DNA of 64,000 nucleotides. It comes from Terriglobales bacterium. GTDB lineage: Bacteria > Acidobacteriota > Terriglobia > Terriglobales > Acidobacteriaceae. Positions 9,354 through 18,017 of the stretch are shown one piece after another. The notes under the pieces are model-generated. The model had not been told where the DNA came from. It worked only from the letters and a program-made list of their open reading frames with translations, and did no database searches. The position numbers and the translations under genes were made by a program. The stretch covers positions 62,001-126,000 of the forward strand of contig JAICWP010000012.1 in NCBI GenBank assembly GCA_025934735.1. The letters are read 5' to 3'. How positions within the stretch are numbered: position 1 is the stretch's first letter; the number at the start of each line of letters is the position of its first letter.

Positions 9354-9926
9354 GTGCAAATGCAAGATGCCTACACACCCAAGCTGCGGACCAAACTCAC
9401 CGCAACGGTTGCTGCGTTCGCCACCTTCCTGGCCATCACAGCGGCTCTGATGATGCCGGTCAGCGCTTCCGCTCAAACCACTCCGGTACAGAAAGCGACC
9501 TCCAGCACCGTAATAACCGGCAGCACTGCCGCTGGCGATGTCTTCAATGGAATTCTGAAGATCACGAGTGTGGCCGCCAACACTACCACGGGCGCCCTCA
9601 CGGCCACCGGTCTGTTGACCGGAACCTTGACGAGTGCCACCGGTACCGTGCTTGGAACGGTGAGCCAACTGATCACCCTGCCGCTCACTTCCGTATCAGG
9701 AAGTTGCACCATTCTGACTCTGACTCTGGGGCCGCTCGATCTGAACCTGCTCGGCCTTATGGTGCACCTGAACCAGGTGGTGTTGAACATTACCGCGCAG
9801 CCCGGTCCCGGCAACCTGCTGGGGAACCTGCTGTGCTCGGTGGCCAATCTGCTCAACGGCGGCAACCTCAGCGCTACACTGACTCAGTTGGTCTCTCTGT
9901 TGAACCAGATTCTGTCCAGCCTGTAG
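9354..9926 (+). CDS. Secreted Leu/Thr/Gly-rich protein of unknown function
   Basis: A 190-residue protein with a signal peptide ending near ASAQ (about residue 41), then a low-complexity body rich in T, G, L, V and N with short echoing words such as TATGLLTGTLTSATGTVLG and GNLLGNL. Two cysteines (in SGSCTIL and NLLCSV) could form a disulphide. The GTG at 9354 is chosen over the ATG at 9360 because AAGGAG ends 7 bases before the GTG. A strong terminator follows, so it is a single-gene transcript. The family is not recognised; beta-strand-rich surface or extracellular material is a guess. Confidence 0.8.
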   Translation: MQMQDAYTPKLRTKLTATVAAFATFLAITAALMMPVSASAQTTPVQKATSSTVITGSTAAGDVFNGILKITSVAANTTTGALTATGLLTGTLTSATGTVLGTVSQLITLPLTSVSGSCTILTLTLGPLDLNLLGLMVHLNQVVLNITAQPGPGNLLGNLLCSVANLLNGGNLSATLTQLVSLLNQILSSL

Positions 9927-9945
9927 AAGCAGCTTTGCGCGGACG

Positions 9946-9975
9946 AAGCCCCACCTTTCAGTGGGGCTTTCTTTT
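9946..9975 (+). terminator. Rho-independent terminator
   Basis: AAGCCCCAC-CTTTCA-GTGGGGCTT forms a 9-bp stem followed by TCTTTT. It lies 20 bases after the stop of the secreted-protein gene. Confidence 0.9.
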
Positions 9976-10157
9976 GTGGCAAGATTTCCAGTGCAATCGG
10001 CTTGCCGCCCACAATCTCCGGGATTCAGAATCCTGTTCCCGCGGCTGGGAGCGAGTTCATAATCTCTGCCCAGCACGAAAGTGCCTGTACCACAGAACTA
10101 ACCGTCGGTGTGGCATTCACGTGCTAATGTTCTTTTGACTCACCCTGGATAAACAGT

Positions 10158-11660
10158 ATGCGGTTTGGCTGGTGCGGGCTGATCGTGGTCCTTGCGCTGG
10201 TACCCAGGCCTGCGGCTCGCCACAAACACTCTTCGACCAAGATGCAAAAGCGGGCGGCAGCGCCCGTGTCCAGCGTTGGCGCCGGCAAATTGTTTGAGGT
10301 TGGCCTAGCCGCCTTTGAGAATGAACATACTCAGTTGGCCCTGGACAACTGGCGCGCCGCGCTGCGAAAGGATCCGCGCTCTCCACTGTTGCACCTGTTC
10401 ATTTCCCTGGCCACACCCGATCCGCACGAGCAAAAAAGCGAACGCCATCGCGCCCAGGTGCTCGCGGCCAGGGCCACGAAACACGATCGGCTTACGGTCA
10501 AATGGCTGTCTGGAGTAGGAGAGGAACAGTACGTTCCAGCCATTGCAGCGATGAACGACCTGCTCTCCTCCTATCCCGCCGATAAGCACGCAGCTTTTCT
10601 CGCCGGCCGCTGGCTGAAAAACCAGGAGCAATACGAAGCCGGCACCAAGCAGCTGCGGCGGGCGACGGAACTCGACAGCAAGTACGCCGCCGCCTGGAAC
10701 CAACTCGCCTACTGCTACGCCTATACCGGCGATTACAGCAATGCCTTTGCGGCCATGGAACGCTACACCGAGCTTTTGCCCAAGGACCCCAACCCGCAGA
10801 CTTCTTATGGAGAAATCCTGCGCATGGCCGGGAATTTTCGCGATGCGCTCGCCCATTACCGGCAGGCTCTTCAAATTGATCCCGCATTCCAAACTTCACA
10901 GCTGGGCATTGCCGATACCTATGCCCTGATGGGGGACGAAGCTAGCGCGCGCACGGAATACGAGAAAGCCATCCGCCAGGCCAGCACTCGTCCGCAGCAG
11001 ATTCGCTACGCGATTCAATCCGCACTCACGTACGTGCGGGAAAAGAAGCCTAGACGGGCATTAGCGGCCCTGGACACCGCGGCCAACCAGGCGCGCAGCG
11101 CTCACCTGCCCCTGCTGGAGGCGGAGGCTGACCGCGACATGGCACTGATTGAGCCGGACAACCAGCAAAGCCTCCGCTTCCTTGACCGCGCTAACGCCGC
11201 GCTCGCCGCCGCCTCCAATTCGCCAAGTGCCGAGTTCCACCAGGTGCAGGCGGAGGTGCTGCGCGTCCGGGCGGTACGCCTGGCCGCGGCTGGCAATGCC
11301 GCCGCCGGCGAGCAGGGGCTGAAACAACTCGAACAGCTCATGAACCTTACGCACGGCTCCGCTTTGCGCCGCTCTTACGCCGGCGCGATGGGCGGGGTCT
11401 TCCTGGCGGGACAAAAATACGGACAAGCCATTCCCTACCTGGAGGAGGATAGCGGCAATCCTCTCAGCATGCGGGGCCTGATCACCGCCTACGAGAAAGC
11501 AGGCTCGGCTGACCGCGCCCATGTTTTGGAGTTGAAGCTGGCAGCGCTCAACCAACCCACGGTGGAGCAAGCGCTGGTGGTGCCGGAGTTGCGGACCAAG
11601 CTGGCCGCTACCAAGCAGAAGCGTGGCTGGTTGCGGAGATTGACCGGTGGAGACCAATAG
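10158..11660 (+). CDS. TPR-repeat protein
   Basis: A 500-residue protein with a hydrophobic N-terminus (MRFGWCGLIVVLALV) that looks like a signal peptide or anchor, followed by several TPR units. The clearest lie around residues 145-260, for example WNQLAYCYAYTGDYSNAFAA and YGEILRMAGNFRDALAHYRQA. The middle and C-terminal parts are helical and Ala-rich. Probably an exported scaffold; the partner is unknown. It lies 69 bases before the PilZ gene on the same strand and may be cotranscribed with it. Confidence 0.82.
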   Translation: MRFGWCGLIVVLALVPRPAARHKHSSTKMQKRAAAPVSSVGAGKLFEVGLAAFENEHTQLALDNWRAALRKDPRSPLLHLFISLATPDPHEQKSERHRAQVLAARATKHDRLTVKWLSGVGEEQYVPAIAAMNDLLSSYPADKHAAFLAGRWLKNQEQYEAGTKQLRRATELDSKYAAAWNQLAYCYAYTGDYSNAFAAMERYTELLPKDPNPQTSYGEILRMAGNFRDALAHYRQALQIDPAFQTSQLGIADTYALMGDEASARTEYEKAIRQASTRPQQIRYAIQSALTYVREKKPRRALAALDTAANQARSAHLPLLEAEADRDMALIEPDNQQSLRFLDRANAALAAASNSPSAEFHQVQAEVLRVRAVRLAAAGNAAAGEQGLKQLEQLMNLTHGSALRRSYAGAMGGVFLAGQKYGQAIPYLEEDSGNPLSMRGLITAYEKAGSADRAHVLELKLAALNQPTVEQALVVPELRTKLAATKQKRGWLRRLTGGDQ

Positions 11661-11698
11661 CCGGAGGTGGGGACAGGTCCTCGTTCTTGCGGCAAGTC

Positions 11699-11728
11699 AA
11701 GGGGCGCATAGATAAGGGGCGCATAGAC
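11699..11728 (+). repeat. 15-bp tandem duplication carrying the PilZ ribosome site
   Basis: Two adjacent copies of AAGGGGCGCATAGA(T/C), at 11699-11713 and 11714-11728, end one base before the ATG of the PilZ gene. Each copy contains AAGGGG, the only Shine-Dalgarno-like sequence near this start. Confidence 0.8.
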
Positions 11729-11729
11729 C

Positions 11730-12452
11730 ATGGGAAACCGTCGCCAGCCCAGAACTCCCGCCGCCCTCAAGGTGACCGTGTCGGGAGTTGACGCCTCGGG
11801 CAATCCCTTTGTCCAAACCGCCTACGCGCGCGATGTCAGTTCCGCGGGGGCTCGCCTGGATGGTTTGGCGTTGCTGCAATCGCCTGGGCAAAAGGTTGAT
11901 GTAGAGCACAGAGGCAAGAGCGCGAAATTTCTGGTGGTCTGGGTAGGAGACCCGGGCAGACGAGAACAAGGGCAGGTTGGTATCAGGAGCCTGGATCCCG
12001 CTCAGAATATATGGAAAATGGATCTGCCGCGAACCGCAGAGGACAACTACCGTGGCGCGACGGCGGATATGCAGCCAGGGCCGCCTCCCGTCCCTGCCCA
12101 GGCCGCCGCCGCGCAGGCAACTTCACAAACGGGGGAACGCCGCAAGCGGCCCCGCTACCGTTGTGCAGAGGTAAACGTGGAGTTTTGTGCCCCAGGCGCG
12201 ACGGTGGGAATGTCGGGAAAACTGACCGACATTGGCCTCACTGGATGTTACATCGAGATCTTGGTGCCGTGCCTGGCGGGAACAACCCTGGAAGTGGTGC
12301 TGCGTCACGGGGAAACTGTCGTTCGGCTACCGGCCCGGGTTGTTACTGTTCACCCGGGCATGGGAATGGGTCTTGAGTTCGACCCACTTACCGGCCAACG
12401 TTCCGCCGTTCTGGCTTCGCTGATCGAGGCCCTTCGCGTCAGGAAGTTATGA
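11730..12452 (+). CDS. Protein with two PilZ-type domains
   Basis: A 240-residue protein with two PilZ-like units joined by a Pro/Ala-rich linker (about residues 110-130). Unit 1 has RRQPR near the N-terminus and DVSSAG, matching the RxxxR and (D/N)xSxxG c-di-GMP-binding motifs. Unit 2 has RRKRPRYRC and DIGLTG, where the Ser of the second motif is replaced by Gly, so its ligand binding may be weaker. No output domain is present; it is probably a cytoplasmic c-di-GMP effector. Just upstream is a 15-bp tandem repeat that duplicates the ribosome site. Confidence 0.82.
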   Translation: MGNRRQPRTPAALKVTVSGVDASGNPFVQTAYARDVSSAGARLDGLALLQSPGQKVDVEHRGKSAKFLVVWVGDPGRREQGQVGIRSLDPAQNIWKMDLPRTAEDNYRGATADMQPGPPPVPAQAAAAQATSQTGERRKRPRYRCAEVNVEFCAPGATVGMSGKLTDIGLTGCYIEILVPCLAGTTLEVVLRHGETVVRLPARVVTVHPGMGMGLEFDPLTGQRSAVLASLIEALRVRKL

Positions 12453-12498
12453 TCCGCCGAAATCGCTGTCGCTTCTCACGGGCGGACAACATCGCGGC

Positions 12499-13104
12499 CT
12501 AGACTTTAGCTTTGGCTTTCAGGCGGACCTGGCCGGCTTCCATCTCCACTGAATACTCCACGGAATGGCAGCCGTACTGCTTGCGGATCTGGTCGGTTTT
12601 GCTCTGCACGAATTTTTCAAACGATTCCAGGTTGCCGCTCTTGGAGACGTCCTCGCCCGCCTTTTCCTTGGCTTCCACCAGGGCCTTGAACAGCTTCTCC
12701 ACTTTTTCGCGCTCGCTGCCCACGTCGGAGCACTGCACGGTGAAGGGATTCAGGGTGGCGTGATGGGATGGCGGCTTTTCCTCTTCGAAAACGCGCACCC
12801 CCTGCACGGAGAGCAGCGCGTCCTGAGGGCGGCGGTAGCCCTCTTCGCGAATGCGCATTTTCTTGCGCCATAGATCGCTGAGCAGGGCGTAACGCTGTGC
12901 CAACTCATTATAGCGGTAGCGCTGGGCCAGGTTTATGCGCTGCCCATCGTTATAGCCGTCGCTGAGCTTGCGGATGGCGTTGCTGACGCGCCATTCGGTG
13001 TCAGCTGGCGGACGCTTGGTAGGGTTATTGAAGTAGATTTCGTATTCGATTTTGAGGCGGCGCAGGTTGGTTTCCAGCAGGTTCAGTTCTTCGTCAACCG
13101 TCAC
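12499..13104 (-). CDS. Conserved hypothetical protein (MXAN_5187 C-terminal-like)
   Basis: A 201-residue soluble protein, helical and charged, beginning MTVDEELNLLETNLRRLKIEY. The YNELAQRYALLSDLWRKKMR segment and general layout recall the domain named after MXAN_5187 C-terminus; this is recollection, not a search. The C-terminal ~75 residues read like a second helical unit. The start is a GTG with GAGG 7 bases upstream. Function unknown. Confidence 0.7.
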   Translation of the reverse strand: MTVDEELNLLETNLRRLKIEYEIYFNNPTKRPPADTEWRVSNAIRKLSDGYNDGQRINLAQRYRYNELAQRYALLSDLWRKKMRIREEGYRRPQDALLSVQGVRVFEEEKPPSHHATLNPFTVQCSDVGSEREKVEKLFKALVEAKEKAGEDVSKSGNLESFEKFVQSKTDQIRKQYGCHSVEYSVEMEAGQVRLKAKAKV

Positions 13105-13344
13105 AAATCACCTCAACGGCAGCGCCCGTTCCCGAGAACAATACTGCGGTAAATAGGGGAAAACGCAATGTAACACAGGTGGGGGCCGGAGGCGGGTGCC
13201 GGGCGGACGGGGGAGGGTTACGAAGGTCATAGACATAGAAAAGCCGGCGGGCAGCAGCGAACCTGCTCTGGGCAAGGCACATCCAAGCGGAGAGCGGGTT
13301 ATTGAGTCAGGGCCCCGGGGCTGGCCCGCTGCCCGGAGCGGAAC

Positions 13345-13998
13345 ATGGGCAAGAGACTAGCTATCGTGCTGGCAGACCATCAGCAGGTGGTGCGGGATTC
13401 TATCGTCACCCTGCTGCAAACCCAGTCAGACCTGCAGGTAGTGGGAGCGGCGGCCAGCGGCAGCCAGGTGCTGGAGCTGGTGCAAAAACATCGCCCGGAC
13501 GTGCTGATCCTGGAGTTGGATTTGGCAGAAGGTAACGGCTTCGAGGTGCTGCGCACCTTGAGCCAGGAGGGCGCCTCGGTGCCCACGCTCATCCTGACCG
13601 CTTCCGACAACGAAGTGGATTACGTGCAGGCGGTGCGGCTGGGGGCCACCGGACTGGTGCTGAAGCGCGACAGCCCGGACAAGCTGTTTCAGGCGATTCG
13701 CAATGTGGCCGCGGGACAGCTGGCGTTTTCCAACGAAATTGCACAACAGGTGGTGAGCTGGATGGCAGGGGAGCGGGCGCGCCCCCGGCCCTCAGGCCTG
13801 CAGCGGCTTTCAGAACGGGAGCAGATGGTGGCGGGCCTGGTGGTGCGAGGCTTGCGCAACCGCCAGATCGCCGCCGAACTCAAGATCAGCGAAAACACCG
13901 TAAAGCGCCACCTGCAGAGCATCTTCAGCAAGACCGGCGCTCGTGACCGGGTAGAACTGGCGGCCATGGCGGCCGAACAGAAGGCAGAAGCGGCGTAA
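13345..13998 (+). CDS. LuxR/NarL-type regulator with a degenerate receiver domain
   Basis: A 217-residue protein: receiver-like domain (1-120), linker, and LuxR-type HTH (about 155-211, LSEREQMVAGLVVRG...NTVKRHLQ). The conserved Thr85 (LILTAS) and Lys107 (LVLKRD) are kept. The phospho-acceptor position reads LILELDL, Glu57 instead of Asp, and the first residue of the acidic pair is Ala (LADH instead of ADDH or IDDH). The receiver therefore probably cannot be phosphorylated normally and may be locked in one state. No histidine kinase is adjacent. Targets unknown. Confidence 0.88.
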   Translation: MGKRLAIVLADHQQVVRDSIVTLLQTQSDLQVVGAAASGSQVLELVQKHRPDVLILELDLAEGNGFEVLRTLSQEGASVPTLILTASDNEVDYVQAVRLGATGLVLKRDSPDKLFQAIRNVAAGQLAFSNEIAQQVVSWMAGERARPRPSGLQRLSEREQMVAGLVVRGLRNRQIAAELKISENTVKRHLQSIFSKTGARDRVELAAMAAEQKAEAA

Positions 13999-14155
13999 TC
14001 ACAGCTGGGAGTAACGTGTGCCGCACAACTAGCCAGAGACACGCCGAACACTATGCCAGCGCACCCAAGCCGCGGAGTACCAGCGACGGAGTACACGGGA
14101 GCAGCGTCAGATGTCGTCAGCATGGGATAAAAGGGTTAGGTCGAGCCTCCAACCA

Positions 14156-15916
14156 ATGAATTCCAGAAAAACCATGCGCCTATGTCTCGCAATCACCAGC
14201 GGGTTGGTTTTGCTGCTCTGTTCTTGCAGTGGCGGAAAGGGCTCTTCCAATGTTTCCAGTCAGACGGGCTCGCCCTCAAACTTTGACATCAACGTGACGT
14301 TTAGCGGGACGGGCACGGGCGCCGTGCTGAGCAACCCGTCCGGCATCTCCTGCCGCACCGGCGCGAGCAGCGGGTGCAGCATGTCCGTGCCGTCCGGCAC
14401 TACGGTGAAACTGACCGTCACCCCGGACCCGCTAATGGTCTTCGCGGGCTGGAGTGGCGGCGGGTGCCAGGGAACCACACAGAAGTGCGCATTTACGGTT
14501 ACTGGCAATACCAAAATCGTGGTGACGCTCAACCCGGCTCCGCCCCCTCCCCCTTCGAACGCGCAGCTTACGGTCACACTCTCGGGGAACGGGCAAGGTC
14601 AGGTGACGACCACCCCGCCGGGCATCAGTTGTCCGGGAAGCTGTACCGCATCTTTTCCCATCGGAACGCAAGTCACGGCCACCGCAACTGCCGCCGCAGG
14701 TTCGGCCTTTGCCGGCTACAGCGGGGCATGCACTACCCAAACCAGCAAAATCAAGAATTACAAAAAACGCGGCGCAAGCGTCTCTCCCTCTCCCGCCTGC
14801 ACCTTCGCGGTGAGCGGAAATGAATCCCTGACCGCGGCCTTCAGTGCCACCGCGCCTCCGCCTCCGCCGCCTCCGCCCCCCAGCCAAATATCGGTGACCA
14901 TTTCGCCATCGCCGTTTCCAGACGTGGCCAGCGGTACGGTGGTCAGCACTCCCCAGGGCATATCTTGTCCGGGAACCTGCACGGCTGCATTCGGGGAGGG
15001 GACGACGGTAACCCTGACCGCGAGCGGCGCCAATGCGGGATGGCATTTCGGGCAGTGGGGCGGCGACGGCTCCTGTTCGGGCACCAATTCCACCTGCTCC
15101 GTTAAAGTGTCCGCAAACGGCAACTCTGTTGCTGCGAGCTTTACCAGCTCGGACATGCAGTATCACGGCGGCCAGGTACTCGCCACCATGGTCACGCAAG
15201 CGATTTTCTGGGGGTCGAGTTGGGGGAGCACGAGCTTTGTGGGCGATAAGATCAGCGGGCTCGACTCCTGGTACACGGGCCTCAGCGGCAGCGGTTACGC
15301 CGGATCGCTGGACGAGTACAGCGACGTGACGGGAGCAAAGGTGAGCGCGCAATCCACTTACGCGGGGCACGTCATAGATACCAGAAAAGTAACGACTGAC
15401 GGCACCCAAGTGGCGCCCATTGTGAATGAGGCCTGTTCCGTAGGTTCCATCGTGCCCAACGGATACTACGCGGTGTACACCGATGTCCCCCGCCCGGCTA
15501 ATTCGAACGTTTGCGCTTGGCACAGCTACGGCATCTGCTCCAGCGGAAGCAGCAACACCACCATTGAAGTGGCGTTCTTCTACAACCTCGACAACGATTT
15601 CGGCTGTAACGGCGTTCCAGCCGGCAATACGGGCCATTCCGTAGGGCTTGCCGCTTTAAGCAATATGAGCGGACACGAATTATCGGAAACGCGCACCGAC
15701 CCCTTCTTCTCGGGTTGGTACGGCGGAGACGGGATTTCGGAGGAAGTCGGGGATAAATGCGACTGGATCTTCGGCCCATCCCCGGTGACCTTCAGCAACG
15801 GCTCACAATGGGTGATCCAGTTGAACTGGTCAAATAATGCCAATGACAACGGGAAAGGCGAGCAGAACGGCGGTTGCATAGACTACAACATCACAGGCGC
15901 GGCGAGCGCGCAGTGA
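14156..15916 (+). CDS. Lipoprotein with InlB-like repeats and an EXORDIUM-like C-terminal domain
   Basis: About 586 residues. The N-terminus MNSRKTMRLCLAITSGLVLL runs into a lipobox-like LCSC and a Ser/Gly spacer, suggesting an outer-membrane lipoprotein. Three divergent ~75-residue repeats follow, each with a paired Cys pattern and FAGWSGG- or FGQWGGD-type strings, as in bacterial InlB B-repeats. They are joined by runs of 5-8 prolines. The C-terminal ~235 residues contain SGHELSETRTDPF, GWYGGDG and EEVGDKCDW, which resemble the phosphate-induced protein 1 (EXORDIUM) conserved region, including an HExxE motif. The longer frame to 14111 lacks a signal and was not used. Confidence 0.8.
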   Translation: MNSRKTMRLCLAITSGLVLLLCSCSGGKGSSNVSSQTGSPSNFDINVTFSGTGTGAVLSNPSGISCRTGASSGCSMSVPSGTTVKLTVTPDPLMVFAGWSGGGCQGTTQKCAFTVTGNTKIVVTLNPAPPPPPSNAQLTVTLSGNGQGQVTTTPPGISCPGSCTASFPIGTQVTATATAAAGSAFAGYSGACTTQTSKIKNYKKRGASVSPSPACTFAVSGNESLTAAFSATAPPPPPPPPPSQISVTISPSPFPDVASGTVVSTPQGISCPGTCTAAFGEGTTVTLTASGANAGWHFGQWGGDGSCSGTNSTCSVKVSANGNSVAASFTSSDMQYHGGQVLATMVTQAIFWGSSWGSTSFVGDKISGLDSWYTGLSGSGYAGSLDEYSDVTGAKVSAQSTYAGHVIDTRKVTTDGTQVAPIVNEACSVGSIVPNGYYAVYTDVPRPANSNVCAWHSYGICSSGSSNTTIEVAFFYNLDNDFGCNGVPAGNTGHSVGLAALSNMSGHELSETRTDPFFSGWYGGDGISEEVGDKCDWIFGPSPVTFSNGSQWVIQLNWSNNANDNGKGEQNGGCIDYNITGAASAQ

Positions 15917-15984
15917 GTTCGCTAACCAATCTTCCGGATTGACGGCCAAATGACTTTGGCACTTCCCGCAGTTGTCGCCGATGG

Positions 15985-16401
15985 TCACTTCCTCTCAAAC
16001 GCAACTCTTAGCCCTTCGTCTGGATCCCCCAAAAAATAGTAAAGGCTCAGAGCAGACCACCCTTGGGAAATATCCATCTGCATGCTGAAAGGTAGTTTGG
16101 TCGTTACTTTGCCGCTCGAAATCACCTGAAAATCGAACTGCACTTGTTGTTTGCCTTCTCGTGAAACCAGTTTCCAAACACCGCTACCCCCATCAAGTCG
16201 GAGATGTGCAGGAGGAAACTCAAAAATTCCGGGCAGATCAGAAGCATCGAAAGTCCCATTTGCGGCCAGCACGAGTTTGGCGGAGTTCCCGCGCAGATCA
16301 GCGGGTAAGATTCGTCGCGAGGACTCCTTCATTGACCACATTCCGTTAAGATCCGTCGATTGGACACTTCGGCAGCTCAGCAGCCCAAAGCACAGCAGCA
16401 C
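15985..16401 (-). CDS. Putative lipoprotein, hypothetical
   Basis: 138 residues opening VLLCFGLLSCRS (GTG start), a short hydrophobic leader with a lipobox-like LLSC. The mature part has LNGMWSMKESSRRILP and ends in GLRVAFERK, and is probably beta-rich. The leader is unusually short; in frame upstream the sequence reads LRFLPIA before the GTG, so translation may begin at an upstream non-ATG codon. Family not recognised. Confidence 0.55.
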   Translation of the reverse strand: MLLCFGLLSCRSVQSTDLNGMWSMKESSRRILPADLRGNSAKLVLAANGTFDASDLPGIFEFPPAHLRLDGGSGVWKLVSREGKQQVQFDFQVISSGKVTTKLPFSMQMDISQGWSALSLYYFLGDPDEGLRVAFERK

Positions 16402-16545
16402 GGCGATCGGCAGGAATCTCAGTATCGAGCAGCCCCCATTGTTTGCACCCTCACCTGTCCTTCTGGTTTTCGTGATTATTCCATCAAGGCTACAGCCGAT
16501 GTGTCCGATCCAATCGTCGACAAGCGAGAGCTAAACCGCTGAAAG

Positions 16546-16896
16546 CTATTTTCCCGCCGTGGCGGCCATTTTCTTCACCATCGCCAGCACCAGCTTGCGG
16601 TCGCTGTCATTGAGGGAAGAAGAATAGCGGCGAATCTGGGTCAAGAAGCGGACCTCATCATCGGTGAGCTGGGGCAGGGGCTTGGAGCCGTTGTCGTGGT
16701 TGGAGTCGCTGAAGAACTGGGAGAGCGGCACTTCCATGGCGGTGGCAATCTTGGCCAGGGTATCCAGGGAAGGGATGGTGTGGCCGTTTTCCACGCGCGA
16801 AAGGTAGCAGCGCAGCAGGCCGGTCCGCTTTTCGATGTCGCCTTGCGACATGCCTTTGTGCAGTCTTAGATTTCGTATCGTTTCGCCGATATTCAT
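16546..16896 (-). CDS. XRE-family helix-turn-helix regulator
   Basis: A 116-residue protein with a Cro/C1-type HTH at residues 1-65 (IGETIRNLRLHKGMSQGDIE, then YLSRVENGHTIPSLDTLAKI) and a ~50-residue C-terminal tail ending in a helical KLVLAMVKKMAA. The ATG at 16896 was chosen because the extra 60 residues in the longer frame are Cys-rich and do not resemble protein. No convincing ribosome site. The AT-richer upstream region contains CCAGA-N9-TCTGG (16945-16963), a weak candidate self-operator. Confidence 0.85.
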   Translation of the reverse strand: MNIGETIRNLRLHKGMSQGDIEKRTGLLRCYLSRVENGHTIPSLDTLAKIATAMEVPLSQFFSDSNHDNGSKPLPQLTDDEVRFLTQIRRYSSSLNDSDRKLVLAMVKKMAATAGK

Positions 16897-17089
16897 GGTG
16901 GGTGCAGCCTGAAAATTGCTTCTGCGAGGGTGACTGCATAGTAACCAGAGTAGTACCTTCTGGCAAGAGGAATTTAAGAAATTAGTCAGCAGCCAGAGTT
17001 GCCCGCCGGCGGTGCAATGAGCGCAAATTTTATTAGCGAGGGTGCACGCGCCAGCCGAAGTGGTGTCGAAAACCATCCTCTATGAAGCC

Positions 17090-17123
17090 GTCATCCTGGG
17101 GGCCTTCAGGCCCGAAGGATCTC
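17090..17123. repeat. Intergenic repeat, GTCATCCTGGGGGCC type
   Basis: GTCATCCTGGGGGCC, then TTCAGGCCCGAAGGATCTCG, forms a nested imperfect palindrome (GGGGGCC/GGCCC, ATCCT/AGGAT). It is related to the copies at 843, 3672 and 3733. Confidence 0.55.
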
Positions 17124-17247
17124 GCGTGTCGTGGGAAAGTTCTCTTCGTGCACGCAAGATGCTTTGGTGCTGAAGCGCCTCACCATGATGCCGGTGACTT
17201 GGTCTCACCAAACTTACTCCCACCCAAGACTTGCACCGGCGCTGCGG

Positions 17248-17988
17248 CTATTTTTTGAGATTGGCGTCGAGAAATTCCAGCGTGCGGTTCCAGGCGTCGG
17301 CGGTGTCGGCGGGCCGGTAGCCGGCCTTGTTATCCGGATTCTGAAAGGCGTGCCCGGCATCGGGATAAATGGTCACGTCAATGCTCTTGCCCATGCCCTT
17401 CAAATCCTGTTCAAACTTGCGGACGTCGGCGGGAGGAATGCCCTTATCCTGAGCGCCAAACAGGCCGAGGATGGGGGCGTGAATCTGCTGCAGGCGGGCC
17501 GGGTCGGTGGCCAGGTGACCATAGTTGATGACGTCGGCCGCCAGCGTGGGATCAGCGATAGCCAGGTCGAGCGAGTATCCGCCGCCCATGCACCAGCCTA
17601 TAGAGCCGATCTTGGCCGGGTTCACCTTCTTCTGCGATTTCAGGTACTGCACCGCTGCCAGCAAATCGCGGTTGGCGCGATCCTCGGGCAGGCCGCGCAT
17701 CAACTCGTGCGCGGTTTCAGGACTGTCGGTGGCCTTGCCGCGATAGAGGTCCACTGCCAGCGTGACGTAGCCCTGGTCGGCAAGCTTCGAAGCTTGGTCC
17801 TTCACCCACGGCACCAGGCCCCACCACTCATGAATCACAACCAGCGCGGGGAACGGACCTTTGCCGCGCGGCATGTAGAGCACACCGTGAACGGTTTCGT
17901 CCCCGCTTTTGTAGGCAACGGTCTTGCCGTTGGCGGCGAAGACGGGAATAGTGGTGAGTACGGCGAGCAGCAGGACGAGCTGTTTCAC
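17248..17988 (-). CDS. Dienelactone hydrolase family protein, exported
   Basis: A 246-residue alpha/beta hydrolase with a signal peptide (MKQLVLLLAVLTTIPVFAAN). The catalytic triad of the family is visible: Cys in IGWCMGGGYSL, Asp in GAQDKGIP, and His in PDAGHAF. HEWWG in the N-terminal half is also typical. The start is a GTG preceded by AGGGAG. Substrate unknown; the exported location is different from the cytoplasmic ClcD enzymes of chlorocatechol breakdown. Confidence 0.88.
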   Translation of the reverse strand: MKQLVLLLAVLTTIPVFAANGKTVAYKSGDETVHGVLYMPRGKGPFPALVVIHEWWGLVPWVKDQASKLADQGYVTLAVDLYRGKATDSPETAHELMRGLPEDRANRDLLAAVQYLKSQKKVNPAKIGSIGWCMGGGYSLDLAIADPTLAADVINYGHLATDPARLQQIHAPILGLFGAQDKGIPPADVRKFEQDLKGMGKSIDVTIYPDAGHAFQNPDNKAGYRPADTADAWNRTLEFLDANLKK

Positions 17989-18017
17989 GGGGAGCTCCCT
18001 TTGGGGAAATTGTACAG

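Noticed and set aside
9063-9668. 201-codon minus-strand frame over the secreted-protein start
   Set aside because: Gly/Arg/Ser-rich, no ribosome site, overlaps a gene with signal peptide, ribosome site and terminator.
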